The notes: a model not told the origin generated them from the sequence alone. A stretch of DNA of 64,000 nt from Marinomonas sp. UCMA 3892 (GCF_012726345.1 NZ_PTXN01000007.1:215595-279594); one strand, 5' to 3'. Shown: positions 39,728-48,779, numbered from the stretch's first letter. Numbers and translations are program-made.

Positions 39728-39754
39728 GCGAAATTAGCGTTTTAAGGAGGGGAC

Positions 39755-40771
39755 ATGAAGTTTGCAAATATGGATAAAGAAGCAGCTAAGGTTTCGAATA
39801 TTGGAGATTTTGATCTTGATACACTAGACGATGAGCTTATTGGAGATGTGCTTGTTGACGAGGAACTGGTTGATGAAGAGTTTGAGTCGGCTGTAAGTGC
39901 TCGTTATGCCGACGCTGACTCTAGTCGTAACCTTGATGTTACTCAGTTGTATTTAAGTGAGATTGGTTTTTCTCCATTGCTTACTGCTGAGGAAGAAGTA
40001 TATTTTTCTCGCCTTTCTCTAAAAGGCGATCAAAAAGCGCGTACGCGCATGATAGAAAGTAATTTGCGTTTGGTTGTTAAGATATCTCGACGTTACCTTA
40101 ATCGAGGTTTATCTCTTTTGGACTTAATCGAGGAAGGTAATCTTGGTTTGATTAGGGCTGTGGAGAAGTTTGATCCAGAGCGTGGATTTCGGTTTTCGAC
40201 TTACGCTACTTGGTGGATACGGCAAACCATTGAGCGTGCGATCATGAATCAGACAAGAACCATTCGCTTGCCGATTCATGTGGTAAAAGAGCTTAATGTA
40301 TATTTGCGCGCAGCTCGCGAACTGACACAAAAGTTAGATCATGAGCCTAGTGCTGAAGAAATTGCAGAAATGCTGGACTGTCCTGTAGAAGATGTACAAA
40401 AGATGCTTGGCCTGAATGAAAAGGTTAGCTCAATTGATGCAACATTCGGAGGGGACAATAATGATAAGAGTTTGGTCGAAATTTTAGCGGATACTCTTCA
40501 TCAAGGGCCAGAAGCAGATCGTCAAGATGGCGATGTTTTAAACAGTATCGAACTTTGGCTTGATGAGTTGAGTGAAAAGCAGTGTGAGGTCATTACTCGT
40601 CGTTTTGGTTTGCGAGGACATGAAGCCAGCACATTAGAGCATGTTGGCGCTGAAATTGGTTTAACGCGTGAGCGTGTTCGTCAGATTCAAGTCGAGGCAT
40701 TACGAAAACTGCGTTTAATTATGGATAAAGAGGGTTTGTCATTAGACGATGTGATTCGGTTTGATGATTAA
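39755..40771 (+). CDS. rpoS: RNA polymerase sigma factor RpoS
   Basis: RpoS directs stationary-phase and stress transcription. The 338-residue sigma-70-type protein has an acidic N terminus, region 1.2 ([20 protein letters not shown]), region 2 with [38 protein letters not shown] and [17 protein letters not shown], region 3, and the region 4 helix-turn-helix [20 protein letters not shown]. It lies 27 bp after nlpD with a strong AAGGAGGGG site. A nearby ATG five codons downstream is an alternative start. It is followed by a bidirectional terminator. Confidence 0.96.
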   Translation: MKFANMDKEAAKVSNIGDFDLDTLDDELIGDVLVDEELVDEEFESAVSARYADADSSRNLDVTQLYLSEIGFSPLLTAEEEVYFSRLSLKGDQKARTRMIESNLRLVVKISRRYLNRGLSLLDLIEEGNLGLIRAVEKFDPERGFRFSTYATWWIRQTIERAIMNQTRTIRLPIHVVKELNVYLRAARELTQKLDHEPSAEEIAEMLDCPVEDVQKMLGLNEKVSSIDATFGGDNNDKSLVEILADTLHQGPEADRQDGDVLNSIELWLDELSEKQCEVITRRFGLRGHEASTLEHVGAEIGLTRERVRQIQVEALRKLRLIMDKEGLSLDDVIRFDD

Positions 40772-40786
40772 CTCATAATTTGAGCC

Positions 40787-40816
40787 AAAAAGACCCGCAT
40801 GAAAGCGGGTCTTTTT
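40787..40816. terminator. Bidirectional terminator between rpoS and the sensor gene
   Basis: A perfect 12-bp hairpin, AAAAAGACCCGC with GCGGGTCTTTTT, has an ATGAAA loop. A and T runs on both sides suit termination of both convergent genes. Confidence 0.92.
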
Positions 40817-40835
40817 ATGTTCAGGTATGACAAGC

Positions 40836-42278
40836 TTATAAAGTACTGTCTTTTTGCTCTTCTGGGCTAGCGATCTCAAGAATATGCTGCTGGATTTGTT
40901 GTTTGTATTTATCAGACATGCCTTTTACTTCATAAGCTAATATTTCTTTGCCATTATCATCGATCACTTCTGGAAGACCTGTGAATACACGATTTTGTAT
41001 GTGTGATAAGGTAAAAATATCATCACTAATTACCAGTTTGTTAATACTTTCAGACTCACTTAACTGATGAATGCTCGTCAAAAGTTCTTCGATTTGATCT
41101 GGTTCAAAGCGATTTTCTTTTACCATATTGGTAACCTGAGTATTGCCTTGATGTAACCCTAAGTGAAAGTTTAGTTTAGGGATGTCGATATAGAGTTCAT
41201 TTTCTAGTAATTTATCAACCAATCCTAAAAATAGCTGTGCTGTACTAACTGCATTAATGTATAAATTATCTTCACAATTGTGTGCGCTGAAAAGTACGAT
41301 CGCTGAATCATTTTCGTATTGATGAACTTGACCTAAGTAGACTTCGCTTGCTTGAAATATTGCTCGATAGATTGGCGTTAATAAATTAGCTACTTTTAGC
41401 GGCGTCATATTCTTGTGCCACTCATCTAAATTAAGGATGTCAAAATAAAGAACACAGCTACGCTGTCTGGATTCTTCAAAGATAGCATCAAAGTTTATTT
41501 CAAATTGAGGCTTTGGTATTGGGGTAGCACTTTCTTCTTCTGCCTTGATGGGTTTTTCTATTTCTTCTTTAGGGTGTTCGATTGATTGGATTTTTTTAAC
41601 CGCCTGGAATAGCGCTTTTGCTTCTTTATATATAGGTGTTGGGCATTCGGTTGTTTTTCTTCCTTTACTATAATTAATGAGAGCAGAAGAGGCTTCATTG
41701 ATCGGGGTAAAAAGCCATCTGGTGATTAAAATGACGAGTAACAACGCAATAGTACAAGTAAATATGGCTACGCCAATTAACAGGTTATTTAGGTGTTGTA
41801 ATGTCGCCTGAGCGGGAGTTTTGTCTAGCGTAATTAGTACATGACCAACGATTTCGTCCCTGAATTTTATGCTTGAGCTATATACTCTTCGGGTATCACT
41901 TGGCCGAAAATCTTGCTCAGATTTCATCCCTGAATTACCGCTGTCCGCTTCTGCCAGTAGCTCGTCTTTTTTGTTAAAGACTCGAGCACTCAAAATATTG
42001 TCATCAACCACTAGGCGATTGAGTAACACATTTAAGCTTAATAAATCGTTATTTAATATGGACTGTGTGGCATTGAACGCGGCCTGAGTTGCTAAGCTAC
42101 TGCCTAATACCTCAGTTTGTTGAGATAAATAGTTGCCTAGTGCATGGGTCATTGTGTACCAAAAAATGCATACAGTGAGAATCATGAGCGAGATGAAGGT
42201 GGCAACGGTAATGACTGACGCACTGAGTTTTTTGCGTATGAAAGTAGCAATAGCCTTGGTTTTTGGTTGGGTGTCCAT
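40836..42278 (-). CDS. YtjB/AhpA-like membrane protein with C-terminal cyclase-like domain
   Basis: The 480-residue protein has two membrane helices (about 22-45 and 165-190) around a periplasmic domain, a linker with a HAMP-like start (TRWLFTPINEASSALINYSKG), then a low-complexity E/K/P stretch near 235-255, and a soluble domain (about 270-440). That domain has an alpha/beta pattern resembling nucleotide cyclases (SCVLYFDILNLDEWHKNM; NDSAIVLFSAHN), but no clear GGDEF motif or full set of cyclase residues. Divergence from serB is the gene order of E. coli ytjB, where the protein has only the N-terminal half. A signalling role is likely; activity is unknown. Confidence 0.65.
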   Translation of the reverse strand: MDTQPKTKAIATFIRKKLSASVITVATFISLMILTVCIFWYTMTHALGNYLSQQTEVLGSSLATQAAFNATQSILNNDLLSLNVLLNRLVVDDNILSARVFNKKDELLAEADSGNSGMKSEQDFRPSDTRRVYSSSIKFRDEIVGHVLITLDKTPAQATLQHLNNLLIGVAIFTCTIALLLVILITRWLFTPINEASSALINYSKGRKTTECPTPIYKEAKALFQAVKKIQSIEHPKEEIEKPIKAEEESATPIPKPQFEINFDAIFEESRQRSCVLYFDILNLDEWHKNMTPLKVANLLTPIYRAIFQASEVYLGQVHQYENDSAIVLFSAHNCEDNLYINAVSTAQLFLGLVDKLLENELYIDIPKLNFHLGLHQGNTQVTNMVKENRFEPDQIEELLTSIHQLSESESINKLVISDDIFTLSHIQNRVFTGLPEVIDDNGKEILAYEVKGMSDKYKQQIQQHILEIASPEEQKDSTL

Positions 42279-42424
42279 TAACTTCCTTTAGGGTAACTCG
42301 TAGATCGATGAGTAAAGTATACACATCATAACGGCCGTTTTCTGAATTCTTTAAAGTAGAACAGGTGCTTAGCGAAAAGAAAACGATTTGCTATAGTAGG
42401 CGTCTTATTGAATTAGGAGCGTTT

Positions 42425-43336
42425 ATGTCTGCCAGTATTACTCTTATTGGTTCTTTGAACCCTGAATATCTTGATAAATTTAACGCTTGGTTAGAGGAGC
42501 GTGGTTTACAAGGACCAATTCGTCTGTTGTCAGATGCTCAAGATGCTATTTCTGTGGCGCAAGTTATGGTCGATGATAACCTACTTGATCGCGTATCTAT
42601 TCGAACGGAGCTTTTACGTATATCTAATGATACTGGTATAGATCATATTTATCAGTCGTCAATGTTAGATATTAAAACACCGGGAGTTGCTGTATTTGAC
42701 ATGGATTCCACGCTTATCAAAGCTGAAGTAATGGATGAATTGGCAGTCGAAGCTGGAATAGGTGAGCAAATCTCCGCCGTGACTGCGAGTGCCATGCGCG
42801 GTGAAATCGATTTTGTTGAAAGCTTTGTACAGCGCTTAGCTCTGCTAAAAGGTTTGAGTAGCGAGGTTATGGATGGGGTTTATAACAGAATTCAGCATAT
42901 GGATGGTATTTCAACCTTGATGAAGGTGTTGCACCATTATGGCTGGCATACGGCAATTTTATCTGGCGGCTTTACCTATTTTGCTGACCGAGTTCAAGCT
43001 GAATATGGTATGACGGAAGTGCATGCGAATGTCTTAGAAATTCAAAACAATGAACTAACAGGTAAGCATTTGGGTGATATTGTTGATGGAGAACGTAAAA
43101 AATTACTTTTGACAAATATTGTTGCCGCACAGAATGTGGATTGGCAACAGACGATTGCTTGTGGTGATGGCGCCAACGATTTGTTGATGTTGAATCATGC
43201 GGCTTTGGGGGTAGCTTTGCATGCTAAGCCTTTGGTTAGAGAGCAGGCACCATGCCCGATGAATAATCTTGGCCTAGACGGTATTTTGTATTTGCTGGGT
43301 ATGACATCTGCGCAAATTCGTGAGTTGTCTGCTTAG
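42425..43336 (+). CDS. serB: Phosphoserine phosphatase
   Basis: SerB makes serine from O-phosphoserine. The ATG at 42425 follows AGGAG; a longer ORF upstream by 60 bp is not needed. The 303-residue protein has an N-terminal ACT-like part (about 1-90), then the HAD motifs: I, VFDMDSTLIKAEVMDELA near 98-115; II, ILSGGFTYFADR near 181; III, the lysine in ERKKLLL; and IV, ACGDGANDLLML near 242. It is divergent from the YtjB-like gene. A LysR gene follows in the same direction. Confidence 0.95.
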   Translation: MSASITLIGSLNPEYLDKFNAWLEERGLQGPIRLLSDAQDAISVAQVMVDDNLLDRVSIRTELLRISNDTGIDHIYQSSMLDIKTPGVAVFDMDSTLIKAEVMDELAVEAGIGEQISAVTASAMRGEIDFVESFVQRLALLKGLSSEVMDGVYNRIQHMDGISTLMKVLHHYGWHTAILSGGFTYFADRVQAEYGMTEVHANVLEIQNNELTGKHLGDIVDGERKKLLLTNIVAAQNVDWQQTIACGDGANDLLMLNHAALGVALHAKPLVREQAPCPMNNLGLDGILYLLGMTSAQIRELSA

Positions 43337-43390
43337 TCGTTTATTATCAGGCATTGAAACTTCTGTTTGTTTGAATATTAACGTAATTTT

Positions 43391-43467
43391 TTGTGCTTGT
43401 GATAGAGACAGCTATTGTCACTTCTAAAAGCTTGTTATGATTCCTAATTATAATGATAACAAGCTTT
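43391..43467 (+). promoter_or_regulatory. LysR-gene promoter and 5'-UTR inverted repeat
   Basis: A -35-like TTGTGC (43391-43396) and -10-like TATTGT (43413-43418), 16 bp apart, precede a perfect 12-bp inverted repeat, AAAGCTTGTTAT (43427-43438) and ATAACAAGCTTT (43456-43467), with a 17-bp spacer. The repeat would lie in the transcript just after the predicted start, or serve as an operator for self-control. Confidence 0.45.
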
Positions 43468-43481
43468 CTTGGGGTGTAATT

Positions 43482-44402
43482 TTGTCAGAAATACGTTTGT
43501 CTGATATAGATTTGAATTTACTGTATGTTTTTCAAGTTTTGATTGAAGAGCTTAATGTCACGAAAGCGGCAACACGACTTAATGTTTCCCAGCCTGCTGT
43601 AAGTCGTTCTTTATCGCGTTTGCGTGATGTATTTAATGACCCGTTATTTATTCGAACCTCACATGGTTTGTCCGCTACAGCGAAAACCCAAGATTTGGCA
43701 CCACTGTTAGCTGACACCTTGAAAGGGCTTGAAAGTCTTATCCAGCCTAGTGAGTTTACCCCTCAAAGCAGTAAGCGTCGGTTTATCTTATCAACCACAG
43801 ATTTTGGTACATTAACGGTTTTACCTAAAATTCTGGATAAATTTCGGCAAAAAGCGCCGGATGCTATCTTGGATGTAAAATCTTGGAATGAAGATATGGT
43901 GGCTGAATTAGATCAAACGAATATTGATGTGGCGGTTGCTGTATTGTCGAAAGAGCCACCAGCAGGTATTCGGGCAATGCGTTTGAAGAGTGATCGCATG
44001 GTATGTTTGGCTCGTAAAAATCATCCTAGAATTGAGGGTAAGCTCACCTTAGAAAGCTATTTGCAAGCAAGCCATGTGCAAGTGGTGTTAGGGCGTCGAG
44101 AATATTTCGCTGTTGATCGAGAGCTGGAAAAAATGGGACATAAGCGTCATGTCTCGGTACATTTGCCTAACTTTGTGCCTGCCGCTAGGGTGGTTATGGA
44201 CAGTGATTTATTGTTGACGGTCCCAAAGCTGTTTGCTGAAGATATGGCTGCTACGGTTTCTGAAATTGTTGTACACGAATTGCCTTTTGCCTCACGTGAA
44301 TTTGATTATTCAATGATTTGGCATGAACGCTTCCAACATGATGCTGCCCATGTCTGGTTTCGAGGGTTACTAAGGCAGGCTTTTCTTGAAGCCTCTGCTT
44401 AG
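43482..44402 (+). CDS. LysR-family transcriptional regulator
   Basis: It has an N-terminal winged helix-turn-helix (LNLLYVFQVLIEELNVTKAA, then LNVSQPAVSRSLSRLRD) and a periplasmic-binding-like effector domain (about 90-300). I prefer a TTG start at 43482, preceded by GGGGTG, giving the normal 306 residues; an ATG at 43437 adds 15 residues but lies inside an inverted repeat and lacks a ribosome-binding site. The effector is unknown. It converges with the HepT-like gene and is not beside an obvious target, so its regulon cannot be named. Confidence 0.85.
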   Translation: MSEIRLSDIDLNLLYVFQVLIEELNVTKAATRLNVSQPAVSRSLSRLRDVFNDPLFIRTSHGLSATAKTQDLAPLLADTLKGLESLIQPSEFTPQSSKRRFILSTTDFGTLTVLPKILDKFRQKAPDAILDVKSWNEDMVAELDQTNIDVAVAVLSKEPPAGIRAMRLKSDRMVCLARKNHPRIEGKLTLESYLQASHVQVVLGRREYFAVDRELEKMGHKRHVSVHLPNFVPAARVVMDSDLLLTVPKLFAEDMAATVSEIVVHELPFASREFDYSMIWHERFQHDAAHVWFRGLLRQAFLEASA

Positions 44403-44411
44403 TTGTATTTC

Positions 44412-44444
44412 ACTCGCTTATCAAGATGTATTGGATAAGCGAGT
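44412..44444. terminator. Hairpin between LysR gene and HepT-like gene
   Basis: An 11-bp perfect inverted repeat (ACTCGCTTATC and GATAAGCGAGT) with an 11-base loop lies between the convergent genes. Its right arm belongs to the last codons of the HepT-like gene. Confidence 0.6.
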
Positions 44445-44846
44445 TATCCATTCTTTTGTTAATACTTCCACCAAACTGTATCTCCTTAGTGTCATTGCTT
44501 CTTCTAGATCCGCAAAATTTTCATCTAGGTAATCATGTAGAATTTTATCTCTTAAAGTAATTAATGATCTAATTTGCTCTGCTTGTTCATAGGTTACATC
44601 TTTGTTGGCAATAAGTGCATTGAGTACCTCTTTGCGTGAGGATATTTCAGTTTTATAGTGATGCTTTAGGACGTAACGAGCAAGATCTAGCATAGAGGCC
44701 ACAAGCAGTTGAAAAGAGTGTTCAATTACCATGGTTTCATCTTTAGAATACTCGACGGTTTTTGCACCTTTCCTAAAAGCATCAAGTCTCTTGATCATCG
44801 CGTGCTGATGTTCATATAGAGATGTTTCCCATTCTATGTCTCTCAT
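44421..44846 (-). CDS. HepT-like HEPN (DUF86) protein without a paired MntA antitoxin
   Basis: The 141-residue protein is all helical by composition and has the HEPN RNase signature R-x4-H-x-Y as RDKILHDY (R99, H104, Y106), preceded by IEHSFQLLVASMLDLARYV and the TYEQAEQIRSLI helix. This pattern is that of HepT/DUF86 toxins, RNases normally neutralised by the adjacent MNT-type nucleotidyltransferase MntA. No GSxxxGxxxxxSDID-type gene is beside it: one side is a LysR gene, the other moeA. An N-terminal stretch of about 35 residues precedes the HEPN core. I am fairly sure of the family, not of toxicity. Confidence 0.7.
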   Translation of the reverse strand: MRDIEWETSLYEHQHAMIKRLDAFRKGAKTVEYSKDETMVIEHSFQLLVASMLDLARYVLKHHYKTEISSRKEVLNALIANKDVTYEQAEQIRSLITLRDKILHDYLDENFADLEEAMTLRRYSLVEVLTKEWITRLSNTS

Positions 44847-44892
44847 CTTATTTGCCTTCTACAGATGGTGATTGTTTTAGCATTTTATAAAT

Positions 44893-44926
44893 CAAGAAAG
44901 CAGCGCTAATTTTTCAGAGCGCTGCA
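44893..44926 (-). terminator. Terminator after the moaA-moaB-moeA operon
   Basis: GCAGCGCT (44900-44907) pairs with AGCGCTGC (44918-44925) around a 10-base loop; on the minus strand it is followed by TTTCTT. It separates the Moco operon from the HepT-like gene. Confidence 0.8.
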
Positions 44927-44961
44927 CTTTAGTTTAGGTGAGTTATTAATAAATAGGGAAG

Positions 44962-46155
44962 TTAGAAGCCAGAGAAAGGGTAAAAAGAATAGGAGTGACC
45001 GTATTCTACTAAAGTGTTTGCTTTTATATGCAAGTAACCTTGGCTTTCAGAAGCGGCTAGCAATGCGCCAGAGCTTTGTTGTGGATGAGCATAGGCTAAG
45101 CCGTCTTTTCCAATAAAAACCCGTAAGAACTCATCTCTCTGGATTGTTTTATTGCGGTTAAAGCCTGCGTCTACAAGATAATATTGGGGTAGCTCGGCAA
45201 TTTGACCGGAACAAATAGACAACAAAAGACGCGCGAACCAATGATAGGTTACCAGGGTTGAGCTTGGGTTTCCTGGCAAGCCAAGAAAAGGGGTGCCCTG
45301 AAGTGTTGCATGAACAAGAGGTTTACCTGGCTTTATGGCAATCTTCCATAAATGTACTTTCCCCAACTTTTCTAATGCATCTTTCACATGGTCCTCTTCG
45401 CCGACTGAAACACCGCCTGACGATAGAATGACATCGCAGGATTGCATTAAGGTTTTTAGCGCGTCTTTTGTTGCTTCTAAGGTATCTGCTGCGTGAATGC
45501 AAAGGCTCACATTATGGCCTGCTTGAGTAACAAGAGCACTCAGCATTGGGCCGTTTGAATTGTAAATTTGCCCCGCTTTTAGATGATGACCCGTAGGAAT
45601 AAGTTCATCACCTGTTGTTAGTATTCCAACATTCAATTGCTTGTAGACTGTAACATCAGTGATGCCAAGGCTAGATAAAAGCCCAATGTGTATCGGCGTA
45701 ATTTTCTCACCTGCATTAACGACGGTTTGACCGATTTGCATATCCTGCCCTAACGGTCGAATATTGTCGGCAGGCGTAGGCTGTTTATTAAAGATGACTT
45801 TATCATCTAGTAGCTCGGCATTTTCCTGCATAACCACCGTATCTGCGCCAGCTGGGATGTTTGCACCAGTGAAAATACGAGCACAGGTTCCAGGCATCAA
45901 AGGCACCGGATGTTGGCCAGCGGTAATTCGTTGGCTCACATTAAAATGTTTGCCAGCATGCCAATCTGCACAGGCAAAGGCGTAGCCATCCATCGCGCTG
46001 TTATCGTGAGGTGGAACAGATATTCCAGCGACTACGTCTGTTGCCAGAATGCGGCCAATAGAGCTTATGAGGGGGGTTGTCTGCTGTTCTACGCGAACAC
46101 TAGCACTGCGTCTAATTTCTTCTAGAGCGTCTTCAAAGGCAAGCAAAGTGGACAT
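44962..46155 (-). CDS. moeA: Molybdopterin molybdenumtransferase MoeA
   Basis: MoeA inserts molybdate into adenylylated molybdopterin to finish Moco. The 397-residue protein has the family motifs SVPPHDNSAMDGYAFAC near 46-62, RIFTGANIPAGADTVVMQE, the LTTGDELIPTG start of the MoCF-like domain, LSSGGVSVGEEDHVKDAL, and PFLGLPGNPSS near 300, followed by the C-terminal beta domain. It is the last gene of the operon moaA-moaB-moeA, with gaps of 5 and 12 bp. MsrP at the right end of this window is one client enzyme. Confidence 0.95.
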   Translation of the reverse strand: MSTLLAFEDALEEIRRSASVRVEQQTTPLISSIGRILATDVVAGISVPPHDNSAMDGYAFACADWHAGKHFNVSQRITAGQHPVPLMPGTCARIFTGANIPAGADTVVMQENAELLDDKVIFNKQPTPADNIRPLGQDMQIGQTVVNAGEKITPIHIGLLSSLGITDVTVYKQLNVGILTTGDELIPTGHHLKAGQIYNSNGPMLSALVTQAGHNVSLCIHAADTLEATKDALKTLMQSCDVILSSGGVSVGEEDHVKDALEKLGKVHLWKIAIKPGKPLVHATLQGTPFLGLPGNPSSTLVTYHWFARLLLSICSGQIAELPQYYLVDAGFNRNKTIQRDEFLRVFIGKDGLAYAHPQQSSGALLAASESQGYLHIKANTLVEYGHSYSFYPFSGF

Positions 46156-46160
46156 GTAAG

Positions 46161-46703
46161 TTATGCCTCATGCTGGTTGGTTGTTGTGTATGGGCCAATT
46201 AACATGCTGACAAAATTACAGGGTCTATGAGAAGCATTGAGTTGTTCTTCTAAAATGCCATTCCATGCTGTTTTACAAGCACCTGTGGAGCCCGGTAAAC
46301 AGAAAATAAGTGTTTGGTTGGCTAATCCAGCAATAGCGCGAGACTGAATAGTTGATGTACCAATTTCGATATAAGAAATTTGTCTAAACAGTTCACCAAA
46401 GCCTTCAATTGTTTTATCAAACAGTGGTGTCATTGCTTCAGGTGTGCTGTCGCGTGAATAGAAGCCTGTTCCGCCTGTAATCAAAATTACATGAGTTTCT
46501 TCGTCTGCAATCCAGTTCGATACGACGGCACGCATTTTATAGACGTCGTCTTTAACTAGTTTTCTTTCATTGAGTGTGTGACCTGCCGTGGTTAATAATT
46601 CAATTAGAGCATCGCCAGATGTATCTTCGGCAATGGACCTAGTATCGGAAACAGTTAAGACACTAATGTTTAGTGGGCGAAAAGGTGTTGGTATTTTGGC
46701 CAT
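46161..46703 (-). CDS. moaB: Molybdenum cofactor biosynthesis protein MoaB
   Basis: MoaB/MogA proteins adenylylate molybdopterin before molybdate insertion. The 180-residue protein starts with LNISVLTVSDTRSIAEDTSGD and has HVILITGGTGFYSRDSTPEA and IFCLPGSTGACKTAWNGILEEQL, typical of the MoaB branch. It lies between moaA and moeA on the minus strand and is clearly in one transcript with them. moaC, moaD and moaE are not in the window. Confidence 0.93.
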   Translation of the reverse strand: MAKIPTPFRPLNISVLTVSDTRSIAEDTSGDALIELLTTAGHTLNERKLVKDDVYKMRAVVSNWIADEETHVILITGGTGFYSRDSTPEAMTPLFDKTIEGFGELFRQISYIEIGTSTIQSRAIAGLANQTLIFCLPGSTGACKTAWNGILEEQLNASHRPCNFVSMLIGPYTTTNQHEA

Positions 46704-46715
46704 GTGAATTCCTTA

Positions 46716-47741
46716 TTAGCCTCCTGTAGCGCTCATAAAGCGTAGTATTTGAGGGGCTTCAGCGAGATTAAAATGATGTTTTTGAGGTTTCAGAGCCAGC
46801 GCGTCAATAATCGCGTTTTCTAGCTCTGTTGAGTTATGGTGCTTTGAATTTAGTGCTGTCGAGCAATAGGAACTATTGCGCAGTACTGTTTTTAAATCTT
46901 TTGAATGTTCGTTGCCTAAACAGAGTAATAAGCGACCTTCAGCGGTTAGCCTGACACGATTACAGGTATCGCAAAAGTTATGGCTGTGAGGTGAAATAAC
47001 ACCGACTCGATGGTCATGTCCTGCTACTTGATAATAACGTGTTGGGCCGCTGGTAGTGGTTGAACTTGGTGTAAGTTCGTAGTGCCTACTAAGCGTTTCT
47101 ATAACCTCATCACTGGATAGGTAAGTTGAGGCTCGATTATGGTCAGTGATCACACCAAGGGGCATCTCTTCTATAAAACTGATGTCCATTTTTCGGTCTA
47201 AGGCAAATTGAGCAAGATCGAAGAGTTCATCGTCATTATGATTTTTGAGCATGACACTGTTAATTTTTAGACGTTTAAATGGTAGTTTGCTGGCGGCTTC
47301 TATGCCGTCTATTACTTGTTGGAACTTGTTTCTGCGAGTTAGGGCGTAAAATCGTTCTGCTTTCAGTGTGTCGAGGCTAATGTTAATACGTGACACACCC
47401 GCGTCGAGTAAGCTCTGTGCCATTTTATAAAGCTGAGAGCCATTGGTGGTTATTGTTAGTTCTTCTAAACCGTCTGTATTGGCTATTTGCTCGATAGCCC
47501 AAAGGATATTTTTGCGTACCAAAGGCTCGCCACCAGTAATGCGGATGCGTTTAGTGCCCATTGAAATGAAGGTTTTCGCCACATGAACAATCTCTTCTAA
47601 AGACAATATGTGGTCTCTAGGCATGAAGGTGACATCTTCATCCATGCAATAGGTACAGCGAAAATCGCAACGGTCGGTGACGGAAATGCGTAGATAGTCT
47701 ATTTTTCGACCAAATGGATCAATTAAAGCGGACGTTACCAA
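46716..47741 (-). CDS. moaA: GTP 3',8-cyclase MoaA
   Basis: MoaA is a radical-SAM enzyme that begins molybdopterin synthesis from GTP. The 341-residue protein has the SAM cluster cysteines C25, C29 and C32 (DRCDFRCTYCM), the IRITGGEPLVR motif near 68, a second 4Fe-4S site with FCDTCNRVRLTAEGRLLLC near 255-275, and the essential C-terminal double glycine (SATGG). It is the first gene of the minus-strand Moco operon. The 177-bp gap to tesB must hold both promoters; I saw no convincing Moco riboswitch. Confidence 0.96.
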   Translation of the reverse strand: MVTSALIDPFGRKIDYLRISVTDRCDFRCTYCMDEDVTFMPRDHILSLEEIVHVAKTFISMGTKRIRITGGEPLVRKNILWAIEQIANTDGLEELTITTNGSQLYKMAQSLLDAGVSRINISLDTLKAERFYALTRRNKFQQVIDGIEAASKLPFKRLKINSVMLKNHNDDELFDLAQFALDRKMDISFIEEMPLGVITDHNRASTYLSSDEVIETLSRHYELTPSSTTTSGPTRYYQVAGHDHRVGVISPHSHNFCDTCNRVRLTAEGRLLLCLGNEHSKDLKTVLRNSSYCSTALNSKHHNSTELENAIIDALALKPQKHHFNLAEAPQILRFMSATGG

Positions 47742-47918
47742 GAAACAAATACCTCACAGATTAAGTGTTCATCAAAGCAAAAAAATACCTATTTAGCAAA
47801 GCGCTAAAAAGATTTAGATCATATTTTTAGTATTATTGTACTTTATAAGGTTTTTTTGTTCGGACTGTCGTATTAAACGCGACATAATACGAATAATTAT
47901 TGAAGTTGGAGGGGCATC

Positions 47919-48776
47919 GTGAATCAAGTCGTTAATAATCTAATTGGTTTGTTAAAGTTAGAGCGAGTATCGACTACTCAGTTCATTGGTCGTAGTCAGG
48001 ATATCGGATTTCCAAAACTTTTTGGTGGACAGGTTATAGGTCAAGGTTTGAGCGCAGCGACTCAGACGGTAGAAGGGCGATTTCCACACTCTCTTCATTG
48101 CTACTTTTTGCGTCCAGGAGATTCTTCTCACCCTATTGAATATGAAGTAGAAAACGTTCGCGACGGGAGAAGTTTTAGTGTTCGACGAGTCATTGCTTCG
48201 CAATTTGGTAAAAGTATTTTAGCCATGACGGTATCTTTTCATATTGAGGAAGAAGGTTTAGCTCATCAAGATGCTATGCCTAATGTTCCAGGACCTGAGT
48301 CATTTAAGTCGGAATTATCACTCTATCGGGAACATGCTGATGAGATTCCATCTAAAGTACGAGATTTATTCACGGCAGATCGCCCCATTGAGTACCGAAT
48401 AGTAGAAAATCAAAATCCATTTCGTCCCCGTCCGGGAATTGCGAAGCGCCATATGTGGATTCGTAGTGTGTCTGCTCTGCCTGATGATGCGTTAATTCAT
48501 CAATCTATGCTGGCTTACACAACAGACTACGGTTTTATTGAGACTGCCTTGATGCCCCATGGCATTTCAATTGGTAGCCCTTATCTTACTGCTGCCAGTT
48601 TGGATCATGCTATCTGGTTCCATCGTCCATTTAGATTGGATGAGTGGTTGTTGTATGTTGCGGATTCGCCATCGGCAAGTTCCGGTAGAGGATTTGTTCG
48701 CGGGCAAATTTTCAATCAAAAAGGTGAGCTTGTAGCATCTACTGCTCAGGAAGGTTTGTTGCGTTACTCCAAATAG
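47919..48776 (+). CDS. tesB: Acyl-CoA thioesterase II
   Basis: TesB hydrolyses medium- and long-chain acyl-CoA to free acids. The 285-residue double hot-dog protein begins with a GTG after GGAGGGG and has LFGGQVIGQGLSAA, LHCYFLRPGD, SLDHAIWFHRPFRLDEWLLY near 220-240 (with the catalytic Asp) and TAQEGLLR at the end (catalytic Gln). It is divergent from moaA and converges on queG with a 3-bp gap. Confidence 0.93.
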   Translation: MNQVVNNLIGLLKLERVSTTQFIGRSQDIGFPKLFGGQVIGQGLSAATQTVEGRFPHSLHCYFLRPGDSSHPIEYEVENVRDGRSFSVRRVIASQFGKSILAMTVSFHIEEEGLAHQDAMPNVPGPESFKSELSLYREHADEIPSKVRDLFTADRPIEYRIVENQNPFRPRPGIAKRHMWIRSVSALPDDALIHQSMLAYTTDYGFIETALMPHGISIGSPYLTAASLDHAIWFHRPFRLDEWLLYVADSPSASSGRGFVRGQIFNQKGELVASTAQEGLLRYSK

Positions 48777-48779
48777 GAG

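Noticed and set aside
42365..42424. Upstream extension of serB
   Set aside because: The ATG at 42425 has AGGAG and matches the family start; the extra 20 residues have no support.
47742..47918. Possible Moco riboswitch before moaA (hairpin TTTAGC/GCTAAA at 47792-47808)
   Set aside because: The hairpin is only 6 bp and the rest does not resemble the conserved Moco RNA motif; covariance search (Infernal, Moco_RNA_motif) would be needed.
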